Below the pieces are notes generated by a model. That model had not been told where the DNA came from. It saw only the letters and a list, made by a program, of their open reading frames with translations, and did no database searches. Of a stretch of DNA of 64,000 nucleotides, positions 54,547 through 63,754 are shown piece after piece (within the stretch, counting starts at the first letter, position 1; each line of letters begins with the position of its first letter). The position numbers and the translations under genes are program-made. Origin of the DNA: an uncultured Gammaproteobacteria bacterium (GTDB lineage Bacteria; Pseudomonadota; Gammaproteobacteria; HK1); the NCBI GenBank assembly GCA_958295835.1, contig OY282378.1, positions 4,055,694 to 4,119,693 of the forward strand. Reading direction: 5' to 3'.

Positions 54547-57228
54547 GTGCGGCCGTCTCCAGGCACGTACGGCTTCCGGGAGAGCGTGATCTTGGCACCA
54601 TTGAAGAGCAGCGCCGCCGGTGTGGACGATCTGGTCGCGCAGGTTGATACCGGAAGCCGCGACCCGGATGGCTGGCAGGGGCGCTTCATCATCGGAATGG
54701 CATTCGTCTGGGCGCTGTTCCAGCTCTACATCTCGTCGAACATTCCCTTCTGGTTGACCGACGTCACCGGGCTCAACGTCATCGTCAACACCGATCAGGC
54801 CCGCTTCCTCCATCTCGCGTTCGCAATGTTTCTCGCCGCGCTCGCATTTCCCCTGTTCAAGACGAGCCCTCGCCGCGAGATCCCCTGGTACGACTGGGTC
54901 CTGGCGACGCTCGGGGCCGCGTCCTGCCTGTACCTCCTCGTGTTCAAGGACGACATCGCAGTACGGGCGGGGGTCCCCGGACCGAGTGACCTCGTCGCTG
55001 CGAGTGTGGGAATGATCGTGCTGGGTACCGCGGTGTACCGCGCGCTGGGGCTCCCGCTCGTGGTCGTCGCGAGCGTGTTCGTGCTCTACGTCTTCTTCGG
55101 ACACTCGGAGCTGCTGCCGGACACCATCCGCTGGAAGGGCGCTTCGTTCGGCAAGGCGATGTGGCACTACTGGATACAGACCGAGGGGGTCTTCGGGGTC
55201 GCCCTGGGAGTCTCGGCGTCGATGATCTTCCTGTTCGTGCTGTTCGGCGCAATCCTGGAGAGAGCGGGGGCGGGCAATTACTTCATCAAGTTCTCATTCT
55301 CGCTGCTGGGCCACTTTCGGGGTGGACCTGCCAAGGCGGCGGTGGTGGCGTCGGCGATGAGCGGCATCTACTCCGGATCGTCGATCGCGAATACCGTCAC
55401 CACCGGGACGTTCACCATTCCCTTGATGAAACGTACCGGCTTCTCGCCGGAGAAGGCGGGCGCCGTCGAGGTCGCATCATCGACCAACGGCCAGCTCACG
55501 CCGCCGGTGATGGGCGCCGCGGCGTTCCTGATCTCCGAGTTCACCGGGGTGAGCTACCCCGAGATCATCAAGCATGCGCTGATCCCGGCCGTCGCTTCCT
55601 ACATCGCGCTCGTGTACATCGTGCACCTCGAAGCGATGAAGCTCGATCTCAAGGGCCTGCCGAGGCCACCGTCGACGATGCCGTTCGCGCAAAAAGTGAT
55701 CGGTTTTCTCTCGGGATTCATCGGTATCGCGTTGCTCGGCCTGGCGGTGTACTACGGGCTTGGATGGATCAAGGTCGTGATGCCGGACTTCGCGTTCGCC
55801 GCCGTGGCGATCCTTTGCGCGGGCATCTACCTCGGCCTGCTGCGGCTGGCGTCGAGGATCCCGGATCTGGTGGTCGATGCTCCGGATGCACCCATCACCG
55901 AGCTTCCCCGGCCCGGCCCGACCGCGATGTCCGGGCTGTTCTACCTGCTGCCGATCGTCATCCTGATCTGGTGCATCATGCTCGAACGGCTGTCGCCCGC
56001 CCTCTCGGCGTTCTGGGCGTCGCTGGCGATGATCGTGGTCTCGCTGACCCAGCACCCCCTCAAGGCATGGATGCGCGGCTCCGGTGACCGCGCCGCCGGC
56101 GTCGACGTCAGCGGCGCGTTCCGCCGCGGGGCACGCGAATGGTTCGACGGCATGGTCTCGGGGTCGCGCAACATGATCGCCATCGGCGTGGCCACCGGGG
56201 CGGCCGGGATCATCGTCGGCACCATCTCGCTGACCGGCGCGCATCAGGTCGTCGGCGAGTTCGTCGAGTTCCTCTCCGGCGGCAACCTGATGTTGATGCT
56301 GGTGCTCGTGGCGATCATGAGCCTCATTCTCGGGATGGGTCTCCCCACCACCGCGAACTACATCGTCGTCTCTTCGCTGATGGCGCCCGTCATCGTGGCC
56401 CTCGGCGCCAAGAGCGGTCTGCTCGTTCCGCTCGTCGCGGTGCATCTCTTCGTGTTCTATTTCGGGATTCTCGCCGACGACACGCCGCCGGTGGGTCTGG
56501 CCGCGTTCGCCGCCGCGGCAATCTCCGGCGGCGATCCGATCAAGACCGGCGTGCAGGGCTTCATGTACGACATCCGCACCGCGATCCTGCCGTTCCTGTT
56601 CCTGTTCAACACCGAGCTGCTGCTGATCGACGTCACGGTCTGGAAGGGTGTTTTCGTGTTCGTGATCGCAGTGGCGGCAATGATGCTCTTCGCCTCTGCG
56701 ACCCAGGGTTACTTCTTCCGGCGCAGCCGGATCTGGGAATCGCTGTTGCTGCTGCTCGTGGCGTTCACCCTGTTCCGGCCCGGATACTGGCTGGATCAGG
56801 TCTCCGACCCGTTCGATCTGCGGCCGGGCATCGAAGTGCTCGACGTCGCCTCGGCCGGAGCCTCGGATGCGGAGCTGCGCATCACCGTTGCCGGGCCGGA
56901 TTTCAACGATCCGGACGTCGAGACGACCACCGACATCACCGTACCGCTCGGACCCGCTGGAGGCAGCGCCTCCGTCGGAGGCGGCGCAGCGCGACTGGAG
57001 AAGATCGGGCTGTTGCTGATGATCGAGGACGGAAAGGCCAGGCTCGAGGAGCCGTTGCCCGGATCGCCGTTCGAGAATCTGGGCCGGATCTTCGATTTCT
57101 ATGCAGACGTGCCCGTCGAAGTCGCATCGATCGCGCTACCGCGCGACCGGATGCCGAAGGAGGTCTTCTACCTGCCGGCGCTCCTCGCCATCGTCCTGGT
57201 GATCCTGATGCAACGGCGGCGCGCATGA
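54547..57228 (+). CDS. TRAP transporter fused 4TM/12TM permease
   Basis: About 893 residues: the small (DctQ-like) and large (DctM-like) subunits in one chain. Conserved DctM parts are 'GPAKAAVVASAMSGIYSGSS', 'EVASSTNGQLTPPVMGAAAF' and 'SLILGMGLPTTANYIVVSSL'. After the last transport helix there is a periplasmic or cytoplasmic C-terminal domain (about 730–870) and one more helix at the end, an arrangement seen in TAXI permeases with a DUF3394-type end. It would use the sodium or proton gradient. The start is uncertain: GTG 54547, or GTG 54586 after a short non-conserved stretch. Confidence 0.93.
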   Translation: MRPSPGTYGFRESVILAPLKSSAAGVDDLVAQVDTGSRDPDGWQGRFIIGMAFVWALFQLYISSNIPFWLTDVTGLNVIVNTDQARFLHLAFAMFLAALAFPLFKTSPRREIPWYDWVLATLGAASCLYLLVFKDDIAVRAGVPGPSDLVAASVGMIVLGTAVYRALGLPLVVVASVFVLYVFFGHSELLPDTIRWKGASFGKAMWHYWIQTEGVFGVALGVSASMIFLFVLFGAILERAGAGNYFIKFSFSLLGHFRGGPAKAAVVASAMSGIYSGSSIANTVTTGTFTIPLMKRTGFSPEKAGAVEVASSTNGQLTPPVMGAAAFLISEFTGVSYPEIIKHALIPAVASYIALVYIVHLEAMKLDLKGLPRPPSTMPFAQKVIGFLSGFIGIALLGLAVYYGLGWIKVVMPDFAFAAVAILCAGIYLGLLRLASRIPDLVVDAPDAPITELPRPGPTAMSGLFYLLPIVILIWCIMLERLSPALSAFWASLAMIVVSLTQHPLKAWMRGSGDRAAGVDVSGAFRRGAREWFDGMVSGSRNMIAIGVATGAAGIIVGTISLTGAHQVVGEFVEFLSGGNLMLMLVLVAIMSLILGMGLPTTANYIVVSSLMAPVIVALGAKSGLLVPLVAVHLFVFYFGILADDTPPVGLAAFAAAAISGGDPIKTGVQGFMYDIRTAILPFLFLFNTELLLIDVTVWKGVFVFVIAVAAMMLFASATQGYFFRRSRIWESLLLLLVAFTLFRPGYWLDQVSDPFDLRPGIEVLDVASAGASDAELRITVAGPDFNDPDVETTTDITVPLGPAGGSASVGGGAARLEKIGLLLMIEDGKARLEEPLPGSPFENLGRIFDFYADVPVEVASIALPRDRMPKEVFYLPALLAIVLVILMQRRRA

Positions 57229-57458
57229 CGCGACATACGGCAGCTTGGCGGAGGGTGTCGAGCAGCAGGGCGGCGTCATGCCGGTTCAAGGCGAGCGTGT
57301 CACTCCGGAGCCGTGTCTCGACGACAGTGCCCATGTCGCCCGCCTGAATCTCCGGTTCGCCCGAGCCGATCGGCACGGCCCGTATCCAAAAGCCGCCCGC
57401 TGCCATTGCCGCACCCCTGCGGCGCGGTGAGCCCTGGAACGACCTCGGCCCGCGCGCG

Positions 57459-59396
57459 TCACTCGCCCGCGGCGGCGATGCCTCCGGCGCGCCGGATTCC
57501 ATTCGAGAACCCTTCGTCGTCCGGGCCGCCGGTGTGGCGGGCGAGATACTCCTCGACGGAACGCGCGATCCCGGCTGTATCGAGTCCCGCGTCCACGAGC
57601 ATGTCGCCGCGACCGCCGTGCTGGATGACCCGGTCCGGAAGCCCGAGGTGCAGCAACCGGACCGCGGCCCCGTGGGCGGCAAGGCATTCGCCCACCGCGC
57701 CTCCGGCTCCGCCGACCGCATTCTCCTCGACCGTCACCAGCAAATCGTGGTCACGGGCAAGTGACAGTACGACGTCCTCGTCCAGCGGCTTGACGAAGCG
57801 CATGTTGAACACTGTCGCATCGAGCGGCTCCGCCACCTCCATGACGTGGTGGAGCAATGGTCCGAATGAAAGGAACGCGATCCGCGATCCTCGGCGTCGC
57901 TCCTCGGCCTCGCCAATTCGAATCGCGCGCATCTCGCTCTCCACCGGAACGCCGGGACCCGCGCCCCTCGGGTAGCGGACCGTGCATGGCCCGTCATGAA
58001 GGAACCCCGTGTACAGCATCCGGCGCGTCTCGTTCTCGTCGGCCGGGGTCATGACCACGATGCCCGGCAGGCAGCGCAGGCAGGTCACGTCATAGGCGCC
58101 GGCGTGCGTTGGCCCGTCGCCGCCCACGACACCCGCGCGGTCGATCGCGAGCATCACCGGGAGATCCTGCAGTACGACGTCGTGGACGATCTGGTCATAT
58201 GCACGTTGAAGGAACGTCGAGTAAATCGCGACGACGGGCTTCAATCCCTCACAGGCAAGGCCCGCGGCAAAAGTGACGCTGTGCTGCTCCGCGATCGCGA
58301 CGTCGAAGTACCGATCGGGATAGAGCTGCTCGAACCGCTCCATCTTCGAGCCCTCGCGCATTGCGGGGGTGATCGCGACGAGCCGCTCGTCCCGCTCCGC
58401 CATGTCGCAGAGCCAGTCTCCGAAGACCTGGGAATACGTCGGCCGCGCCGTCGCCGGACCAGGCACGATTCCGACCGCCGGGTCGAATGGAGATCCGATG
58501 CCGTGATACTTCACCGGGTCGGATTCCGCGGGCGTGTAGCCCTTGCCCTTGCGGGTGACGACGTGCAGCACCTGCGGGCCTCCAAGCCGCTTGAGGTTCC
58601 TCAAGGTGGGGAGGAGGGCGTTCAGATCATGCCCGTCGATTGGTCCGACGTAGTTGAAGCCGAACTCCTCGAAGAGAGCGCCGGGAACGATCAGGCCCTT
58701 GACGTGTTCCTCGGCCCGGCGAGCGATCTCGTGAATCGGCGGCATTCTGCTGAAGACTTTCTTGCCACCTTCCCTGACCGTCGCGTAGAGACGGCTCGAG
58801 AGGAGCTGCGCGAAACGGTTGGTGAGCGCGCCGACGTTCGGAGAGATCGACATCTTGTTGTCGTTGACCACGACGAGCATGTCGGCGCCGGCCCCCCCGG
58901 CGTGATTCAGGGCCTCGAACGCCATGCCGCAGGTGAGGCCCCCATCACCGATGACGGCAATGACCTTGCGATCGCTCCCGGTACGTTTCGCCGCAATCGC
59001 CATGCCGGCTGCCGCCCCGATCGACGTGCCTGCGTGGCCGACCCCGAACGTGTCATACGGGCTCTCGCTGCGCTTGGGAAACGGCGATATCCCGCCCCAT
59101 TTGCGCACCGAGTGCATCCGGTCACGCCGCCCGGTGAGGATCTTGTGCGGATAGCTCTGATGCCCCACGTCCCAGACGATGCGGTCGCGCGGCGTGTCGT
59201 ACAGGTAATGGAGTGCGATGGTGAGCTCGACCGCACCGAGACCCGCCGCGAAATGGCCGCCGGATCGGGAAACACTCTCGACCAGATACCGGCGAAGCTC
59301 CCGGGCGACGTCGCGCAACGCCCGCTCGGGGAGGCGGCGGAGATCCTCCGGAGAATCGATGGTGGAGAGCAGGATATGGTCCGATCCCGGATTCAA
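57459..59396 (-). CDS. dxs: 1-deoxy-D-xylulose-5-phosphate synthase
   Basis: First step of the MEP isoprenoid pathway: pyruvate plus glyceraldehyde-3-phosphate, thiamine-diphosphate dependent. 645 residues. TPP motif 'IAVIGDGGLTCGMAFEALNH' with 'VVNDNKMSISPNVGALTNRF', and the transketolase-type pyrimidine domain 'IAEQHSVTFAAGLACEGLKP' and 'DRAGVVGGDGPTHAGAYDV'. The start TTG 59396 is preferred because GGGAG precedes it; another TTG at 59483 would add 29 residues without support. The usual partners ispA and xseB are not upstream. Confidence 0.95.
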   Translation of the reverse strand: MNPGSDHILLSTIDSPEDLRRLPERALRDVARELRRYLVESVSRSGGHFAAGLGAVELTIALHYLYDTPRDRIVWDVGHQSYPHKILTGRRDRMHSVRKWGGISPFPKRSESPYDTFGVGHAGTSIGAAAGMAIAAKRTGSDRKVIAVIGDGGLTCGMAFEALNHAGGAGADMLVVVNDNKMSISPNVGALTNRFAQLLSSRLYATVREGGKKVFSRMPPIHEIARRAEEHVKGLIVPGALFEEFGFNYVGPIDGHDLNALLPTLRNLKRLGGPQVLHVVTRKGKGYTPAESDPVKYHGIGSPFDPAVGIVPGPATARPTYSQVFGDWLCDMAERDERLVAITPAMREGSKMERFEQLYPDRYFDVAIAEQHSVTFAAGLACEGLKPVVAIYSTFLQRAYDQIVHDVVLQDLPVMLAIDRAGVVGGDGPTHAGAYDVTCLRCLPGIVVMTPADENETRRMLYTGFLHDGPCTVRYPRGAGPGVPVESEMRAIRIGEAEERRRGSRIAFLSFGPLLHHVMEVAEPLDATVFNMRFVKPLDEDVVLSLARDHDLLVTVEENAVGGAGGAVGECLAAHGAAVRLLHLGLPDRVIQHGGRGDMLVDAGLDTAGIARSVEEYLARHTGGPDDEGFSNGIRRAGGIAAAGE

Positions 59397-59768
59397 TTTC
59401 CGGCTCCCGGGTGATGCCTCAACGTGATCAGCGCCTGTTCCATTTCGTCGGTCATTATCGGAACAAGCCGTGGCGTTGCGCAATGCGGCCCGCGTATCTC
59501 GGCAGGATCGTTTCGCGCTATGGATTGGCTTGACCTTCGGGGGCCATCACACCCGGATTCCCGCCCGATGTCATTCGCACCGAAGGCGGAGGTCCGGCCA
59601 GCGTGAAACGGACCGTGTATCCCGGGGCACTGGCTGCCTGCGAGGACGTCCGGAACGCTCCGCGACGCGGTCATGGCGCTTGTGTCGGCGTTTGCCTTGA
59701 ACACGACCCCTGAATCCAGCATCATCGAATGCCGCCCCCCCGGATCCGCCCGAGCCGAAGAGCCTCCC
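59397..59768. other. 372-bp divergent region between dxs and mlaA
   Basis: No gene recognised. It should carry the promoters of both genes. A short frame near the dxs side (MTDEMEQALITLRHHPG) is too short to support. No hairpin or repeat stands out. Confidence 0.4.
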
Positions 59769-60515
59769 ATGATCTGTCACGCACTGCGCGGTTCCATGGC
59801 GATGGTTGCCGTCACGACCGCACTCGCATCGTCCGGCTGCGCCACGACCGCAGCCCTCACCGGCGATCCGACCGATCCCTGGGAGCCTGCGAATCGGACT
59901 TTCTACGCATTCAACGACACCCTCGACCGGGTCGTGGTGGAGCCGGCCGCCAGTCTCTACCTCAAGCTTCCGGGCGGACTGCGCGACAGCATCCACAACT
60001 TCCTGGACAATGCCGCATATCCGGGCACGGTGGTCAACCAGCTTCTTCAAGGCAAGTTCGAGCGTGCGATGCAGGATTCCGCCCGATTCGTGCTCAACAC
60101 CACGTTGGGCATCGGCGGTCTGTTCGACGTGTCGACCGGTTTCGGCCTCGAGCGGCACGAGGAGGACTTCGGCCAGACCCTGGCGGTGTGGGGCATGGAG
60201 GAAGGGAATTACATCCACTATCCGGTTCTGGGGTCGAGCTCGGTCCGGGATACGCCGGGAATCATCATGGGAACGCTGACCGACGCGCTGACCTACGTCG
60301 CCGCGCTTCCGTTGGCGTTGCTGGAAATCGTCGACACGAGAGCGGCCCTCGCGGGGGCGGCGAGGATCCGGGACGAATCGGCTTTCGACCCATATGTCTT
60401 CACCCGCGAAGCCTATCGCCAGCGACGGACCTTCCTCGTGTACGACGGCGATCCTCCAATCGATGATTTCTACGAGGACGAGGAAGGCATCGAGGATGCA
60501 GTCGCCGCACAATAG
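59769..60515 (+). CDS. mlaA: Phospholipid-transport lipoprotein MlaA (VacJ)
   Basis: Outer-membrane lipoprotein that returns misplaced phospholipids from the outer leaflet. 248 residues; signal with lipobox 'ALASSGCATTAA' (Cys at about residue 24). The family core is 'DPWEPANRTFYAFNDTLDRV', 'SIHNFLDNAAYPGTVVNQLL', and 'FGQTLAVWGMEEGNYIHYPV' followed by LGSSSVRDT. The C-terminus is acidic (DDFYEDEEGIED). The ATG at 59769 gives the proper lipoprotein signal. The mlaBCDEF genes are not here. Confidence 0.94.
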   Translation: MICHALRGSMAMVAVTTALASSGCATTAALTGDPTDPWEPANRTFYAFNDTLDRVVVEPAASLYLKLPGGLRDSIHNFLDNAAYPGTVVNQLLQGKFERAMQDSARFVLNTTLGIGGLFDVSTGFGLERHEEDFGQTLAVWGMEEGNYIHYPVLGSSSVRDTPGIIMGTLTDALTYVAALPLALLEIVDTRAALAGAARIRDESAFDPYVFTREAYRQRRTFLVYDGDPPIDDFYEDEEGIEDAVAAQ

Positions 60516-60606
60516 CGTACGGCGCGCATGACAGGAACGCTGCCCGGGTCCGATCCGGCCGATCGACAATGGGGCCAGTGAGCGCGGGCCCACTACGACG
60601 CACGCC

Positions 60607-62280
60607 ATGGCTCGGTACGTGTACACCATGAATGGCGTCACCAAGGTGGCGCCGCCAAAGCGCGAGATCCTCAAGGACATCTCGCTGTCTTTCTTTCCAG
60701 GCGCGAAGATCGGGGTGCTCGGACTGAACGGGGCCGGCAAGTCGTCTCTGCTGCGCATCATGGCGGGGGTGGATCAGGACCATCACGGGGAGGCGCGGCC
60801 CCAACCGGGGATTCGAGTGGGGTACCTGCCGCAGGAGCCGGAGCTCGACCATGCCAGGGACGTGCGCGGCAACGTCGAAGAAGGCATCGACGACGTCAAG
60901 CGGCTGCTCGACCGTTTCGACCGGATCAGCGCGCGTTTCGCGGAGACGCTCGACGACGAGGAAATGAGTACGCTGCTGGAGGAGCAGGGCCGGCTCCAGG
61001 ATGCGATCGAAGCGGCGGAAGGGTGGGAGATCGACCGGCGGCTGGAGGTTGCGGCGGATGCGCTACGCCTGCCGCCCTGGAATGCCCCGGTCGAGCATCT
61101 CTCGGGCGGGGAGCGCCGGAGGGTCGCGCTGTGTCGCTTGTTGCTGTCCGCGCCGGACATGCTGCTTCTCGACGAGCCGACGAATCATCTCGATGCGGAA
61201 TCCGTCGCATGGCTGGAGCGCTACCTCGACGAGTTCCCCGGGACGGTGGTCGCGGTAACTCACGACCGGTACTTCCTCGACAAGGTCGCGGGCTGGATCC
61301 TCGAGCTCGATCGCGGGCACGGTATTCCGTGGAAGGGAAACTACTCGTCATGGCTCGACCAGAAAGAGCGCCGTCTTGCGCAGGAGGAGCGCGAGGAATC
61401 CGCTCACCGGCGCGCCATCAAGGCCGAGCTCGAATGGGTCCGCATGAATCCGAAGGGGCGGCACGCAAAGAGCAGGGCGAGGATGCAGCGATTCGAGGAG
61501 CTGGCCTCGCGCGATTTTCAGAAGCGTAGCGAGACCAGGCAGATCCACGTACCGCCCGGCCCGAGGCTTGGGGATCTCGTGGTCGAGGCGCTGTCGGTGC
61601 GCAAGTCGTTCGGAAGTCGGCTTCTGATCGACGACCTGAGCTTCAGTCTTCCCGCCGGCGGTATCGTCGGGGTGATTGGCGGCAACGGGACCGGCAAGAC
61701 GACGCTGCTCAAGATGATCGCCGGTATCGAATCACCCGATGCCGGCACTCTCCGCGTCGGGGATACGGTGTCGGTGGCATACGTCGATCAGAGCCGCGAC
61801 GCCCTCACCGACGAGAACACCGTATGGAAAGAGATCTCCGGCGGCCATGAGACGATCACCGTCGGCACGTTCGGGATACACTCCCGGGCGTATGTCGGAC
61901 GCTTCAATTTCCGGGGTCCGGACCAGGAGAAGCGCGTCGGACGGCTCTCGGGCGGAGAGCGCAACCGCGTCCATCTCGCCAAGCTGCTCGTGAGGGGCGC
62001 GAACCTCCTGCTTCTGGACGAGCCGACCAACGACCTCGACGTCGAGACCCTTCGCGCGCTGGAGGAAGCGTTGCTGGACTTTCCCGGCTGCGCGGTCATC
62101 GTGTCCCATGACCGCTGGTTTCTCGACCGGCTCGCGACTCACATGCTCGCGTTCGAAGGAGACAGCCGAGTGGTGTGGTTCGAGGGCAACTACACGGATT
62201 ACGAGGCGGATCGGCGCCGGCGGATCGGCGCCGACGCCGCGCAGCCCCACCGCGCACGTTTCAGGCGCCTCCATGCCTGA
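60607..62280 (+). CDS. ettA: ABC-F protein EttA (energy-dependent translational throttle)
   Basis: Soluble tandem ABC ATPase of 557 residues that binds the ribosomal E site. It has two ABC modules (Walker A 'GLNGAGKSSLLRIMAG' and 'GGNGTGKTTLLKMIAG'; signatures LSGGERRRVA and LSGGERNRVH; Walker B 'MLLLDEPTNHLDAESV' and 'LLLLDEPTNDLDVETL'). The linker carries the 'MNPKGRHAKSRARMQRFEEL' P-site tRNA interaction motif. The N-terminus 'MARYVYTMNGVTKVAPPKRE' is typical of EttA rather than other ABC-F types. It starts 91 bp after mlaA. Confidence 0.95.
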   Translation: MARYVYTMNGVTKVAPPKREILKDISLSFFPGAKIGVLGLNGAGKSSLLRIMAGVDQDHHGEARPQPGIRVGYLPQEPELDHARDVRGNVEEGIDDVKRLLDRFDRISARFAETLDDEEMSTLLEEQGRLQDAIEAAEGWEIDRRLEVAADALRLPPWNAPVEHLSGGERRRVALCRLLLSAPDMLLLDEPTNHLDAESVAWLERYLDEFPGTVVAVTHDRYFLDKVAGWILELDRGHGIPWKGNYSSWLDQKERRLAQEEREESAHRRAIKAELEWVRMNPKGRHAKSRARMQRFEELASRDFQKRSETRQIHVPPGPRLGDLVVEALSVRKSFGSRLLIDDLSFSLPAGGIVGVIGGNGTGKTTLLKMIAGIESPDAGTLRVGDTVSVAYVDQSRDALTDENTVWKEISGGHETITVGTFGIHSRAYVGRFNFRGPDQEKRVGRLSGGERNRVHLAKLLVRGANLLLLDEPTNDLDVETLRALEEALLDFPGCAVIVSHDRWFLDRLATHMLAFEGDSRVVWFEGNYTDYEADRRRRIGADAAQPHRARFRRLHA

Positions 62281-62368
62281 ACCGGCCGGCGTTCCCCCCG
62301 CGATGGCCGCGCCGGGCCGTGCGTGGCCGTATCCCGCGCCGCGAGCGTCGGGTCCGGGAAGCTGAATC

Positions 62369-62917
62369 ATGGATCCCGCACAGTACGCGAAGGTGCTGGA
62401 GAAAGCGGAGCTCCTGTGGAGCGAGGCCGACGTGGACGCTGCGTACACGAAGCTCGCACGCGAGATCTCGAACGTCCTGGGCGCAAGCAACCCCCTGGTC
62501 ATCCCGGTGATGATGGGCGGCATGGTGCCCGCGTCGAGGATCGTGTCGCAGCTCGAGTTCCCGGTCGAAATCGACTATGTCCACGCGACCCGTTACCGGG
62601 GCGATGTACGTGGCCGGACCCTGGAATGGATCGCCCATCCCTCGAGCGATTTCAAGGGCCGCAGCGTGCTCGTCGTCGACGACATCCTCGACGAAGGCAT
62701 CACCCTCGCGGCGATCATCGCGCACTGCCGAGAGCTGGGGGCGCGAGAGATCTACTGCGCGGTGCTCGTCGACAAGCAGATCGGGCGGCCCCGGGTATTC
62801 GCCCGTGCGGATTTCACGGGGCTCGAGGTGGACGATCGATACGTGTTCGGCTGCGGCATGGATTACCGGGGCTATTTTCGAAATCTCCCCGCAATCTATG
62901 CGCTCAATCATTCATGA
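62369..62917 (+). CDS. hpt: Hypoxanthine-guanine phosphoribosyltransferase
   Basis: 182 residues, type I PRTase. The PRPP motif is 'SVLVVDDILDEGITLAAIIA', preceded by 'VIPVMMGGMVPASRIVSQL' and 'DYVHATRYRGD'. It salvages hypoxanthine or guanine to IMP/GMP. Its stop overlaps the start of the phosphorylase (ATGA). This pairing suggests that the base released by the phosphorylase is recovered here: hypoxanthine if the substrate is methylthioinosine. Confidence 0.93.
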   Translation: MDPAQYAKVLEKAELLWSEADVDAAYTKLAREISNVLGASNPLVIPVMMGGMVPASRIVSQLEFPVEIDYVHATRYRGDVRGRTLEWIAHPSSDFKGRSVLVVDDILDEGITLAAIIAHCRELGAREIYCAVLVDKQIGRPRVFARADFTGLEVDDRYVFGCGMDYRGYFRNLPAIYALNHS

Positions 62918-63654
62918 GCGATCTGGCGGTCATCGGGGGGTCGGGCCTGACGGTGCTCGACGGGCTGAAGATAGTGCGTCGGGAGCCGGTCGACACGCCG
63001 TGGGGCAGGCCCTCGGCGCCGCTGAGCCACGGCCGGCTGGAGGGCGTCGAGATCACGTTCCTTGCGCGTCACGGCGCGTCGCACGTCATTCCCCCCCATC
63101 GGGTCAACTACCGCGCCAACGTCTGGGCCCTGCACCACGCAGGGATACGACGGATCATCGCGGTCGCCGCGGTCGGGGGGATCCGCCCCGACCTGGCCCG
63201 CGGCGCGATCATGATTCCCGACCAGATCGTCGACTACACGTGGTGCCGGGGGCATACATACTTCGAGGACGGCCTCGATCACGTGGTGCACGTCGACTTC
63301 ACACGCCCGTACTGCGAACGCCTGCGCGCCGGGCTGCTCGACGCGGCGCGGCGGGCCGGAATCGACGTGACCGGCGGCGGTACGTATGCGGTCACGCAGG
63401 GGCCAAGGCTCGAATCGGCGGCCGAGATCGATCGCCTGGAGCGCGACGGGTGCGATGTCGTGGGCATGACCGGAATGCCGGAAGCCGCACTGGCGCGCGA
63501 GTTCGGGATGCGCTATGCACACTGCGCGGTGGTGTCGAACCGCGCAGCGGGCAGAAGCACGGAGACTCTCTCCATGGAGACGATTCGGGCGAACCTGGAA
63601 TCGGGAATGACGAAAGTGCGACGGCTTCTCGTCGAATTCGTGACCGGCGGCTGA
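62914..63654 (+). CDS. S-methyl-5'-thioinosine / 5'-methylthioadenosine phosphorylase
   Basis: 246 residues, nucleoside phosphorylase family 2. Phosphate site 'LAVIGGSGLTVLDGL' and 'FLARHGASHVIPPHRVNYRA', then 'VAAVGGIRPDLARGAIMIPD', and the substrate region 'DVVGMTGMPEAALAREFGMR'. MTAP and MTIP differ by few residues near the base-binding site. Coupling to hpt and the 'MTGMPEAALA' motif favour the methylthioinosine type known from Pseudomonas. The product, methylthioribose-1-phosphate, is the substrate of MtnA (14193). Confidence 0.86.
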   Translation: MSDLAVIGGSGLTVLDGLKIVRREPVDTPWGRPSAPLSHGRLEGVEITFLARHGASHVIPPHRVNYRANVWALHHAGIRRIIAVAAVGGIRPDLARGAIMIPDQIVDYTWCRGHTYFEDGLDHVVHVDFTRPYCERLRAGLLDAARRAGIDVTGGGTYAVTQGPRLESAAEIDRLERDGCDVVGMTGMPEAALAREFGMRYAHCAVVSNRAAGRSTETLSMETIRANLESGMTKVRRLLVEFVTGG

Positions 63655-63754
63655 CCACGAAGAGGGCGGATGGCAGGCGCCCGCCGCCCTTGTGCGGCCT
63701 GCTCGGCGGGAGTCGCACCTCGCGTCGATCCCACATGCATCCACATCCCGGATC

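Noticed and set aside
59397..59770. A 125-codon minus-strand frame upstream of dxs as xseB or ispA
   Set aside because: No motif of exonuclease VII small subunit or farnesyl diphosphate synthase is present; only the last 20 codons look protein-like.
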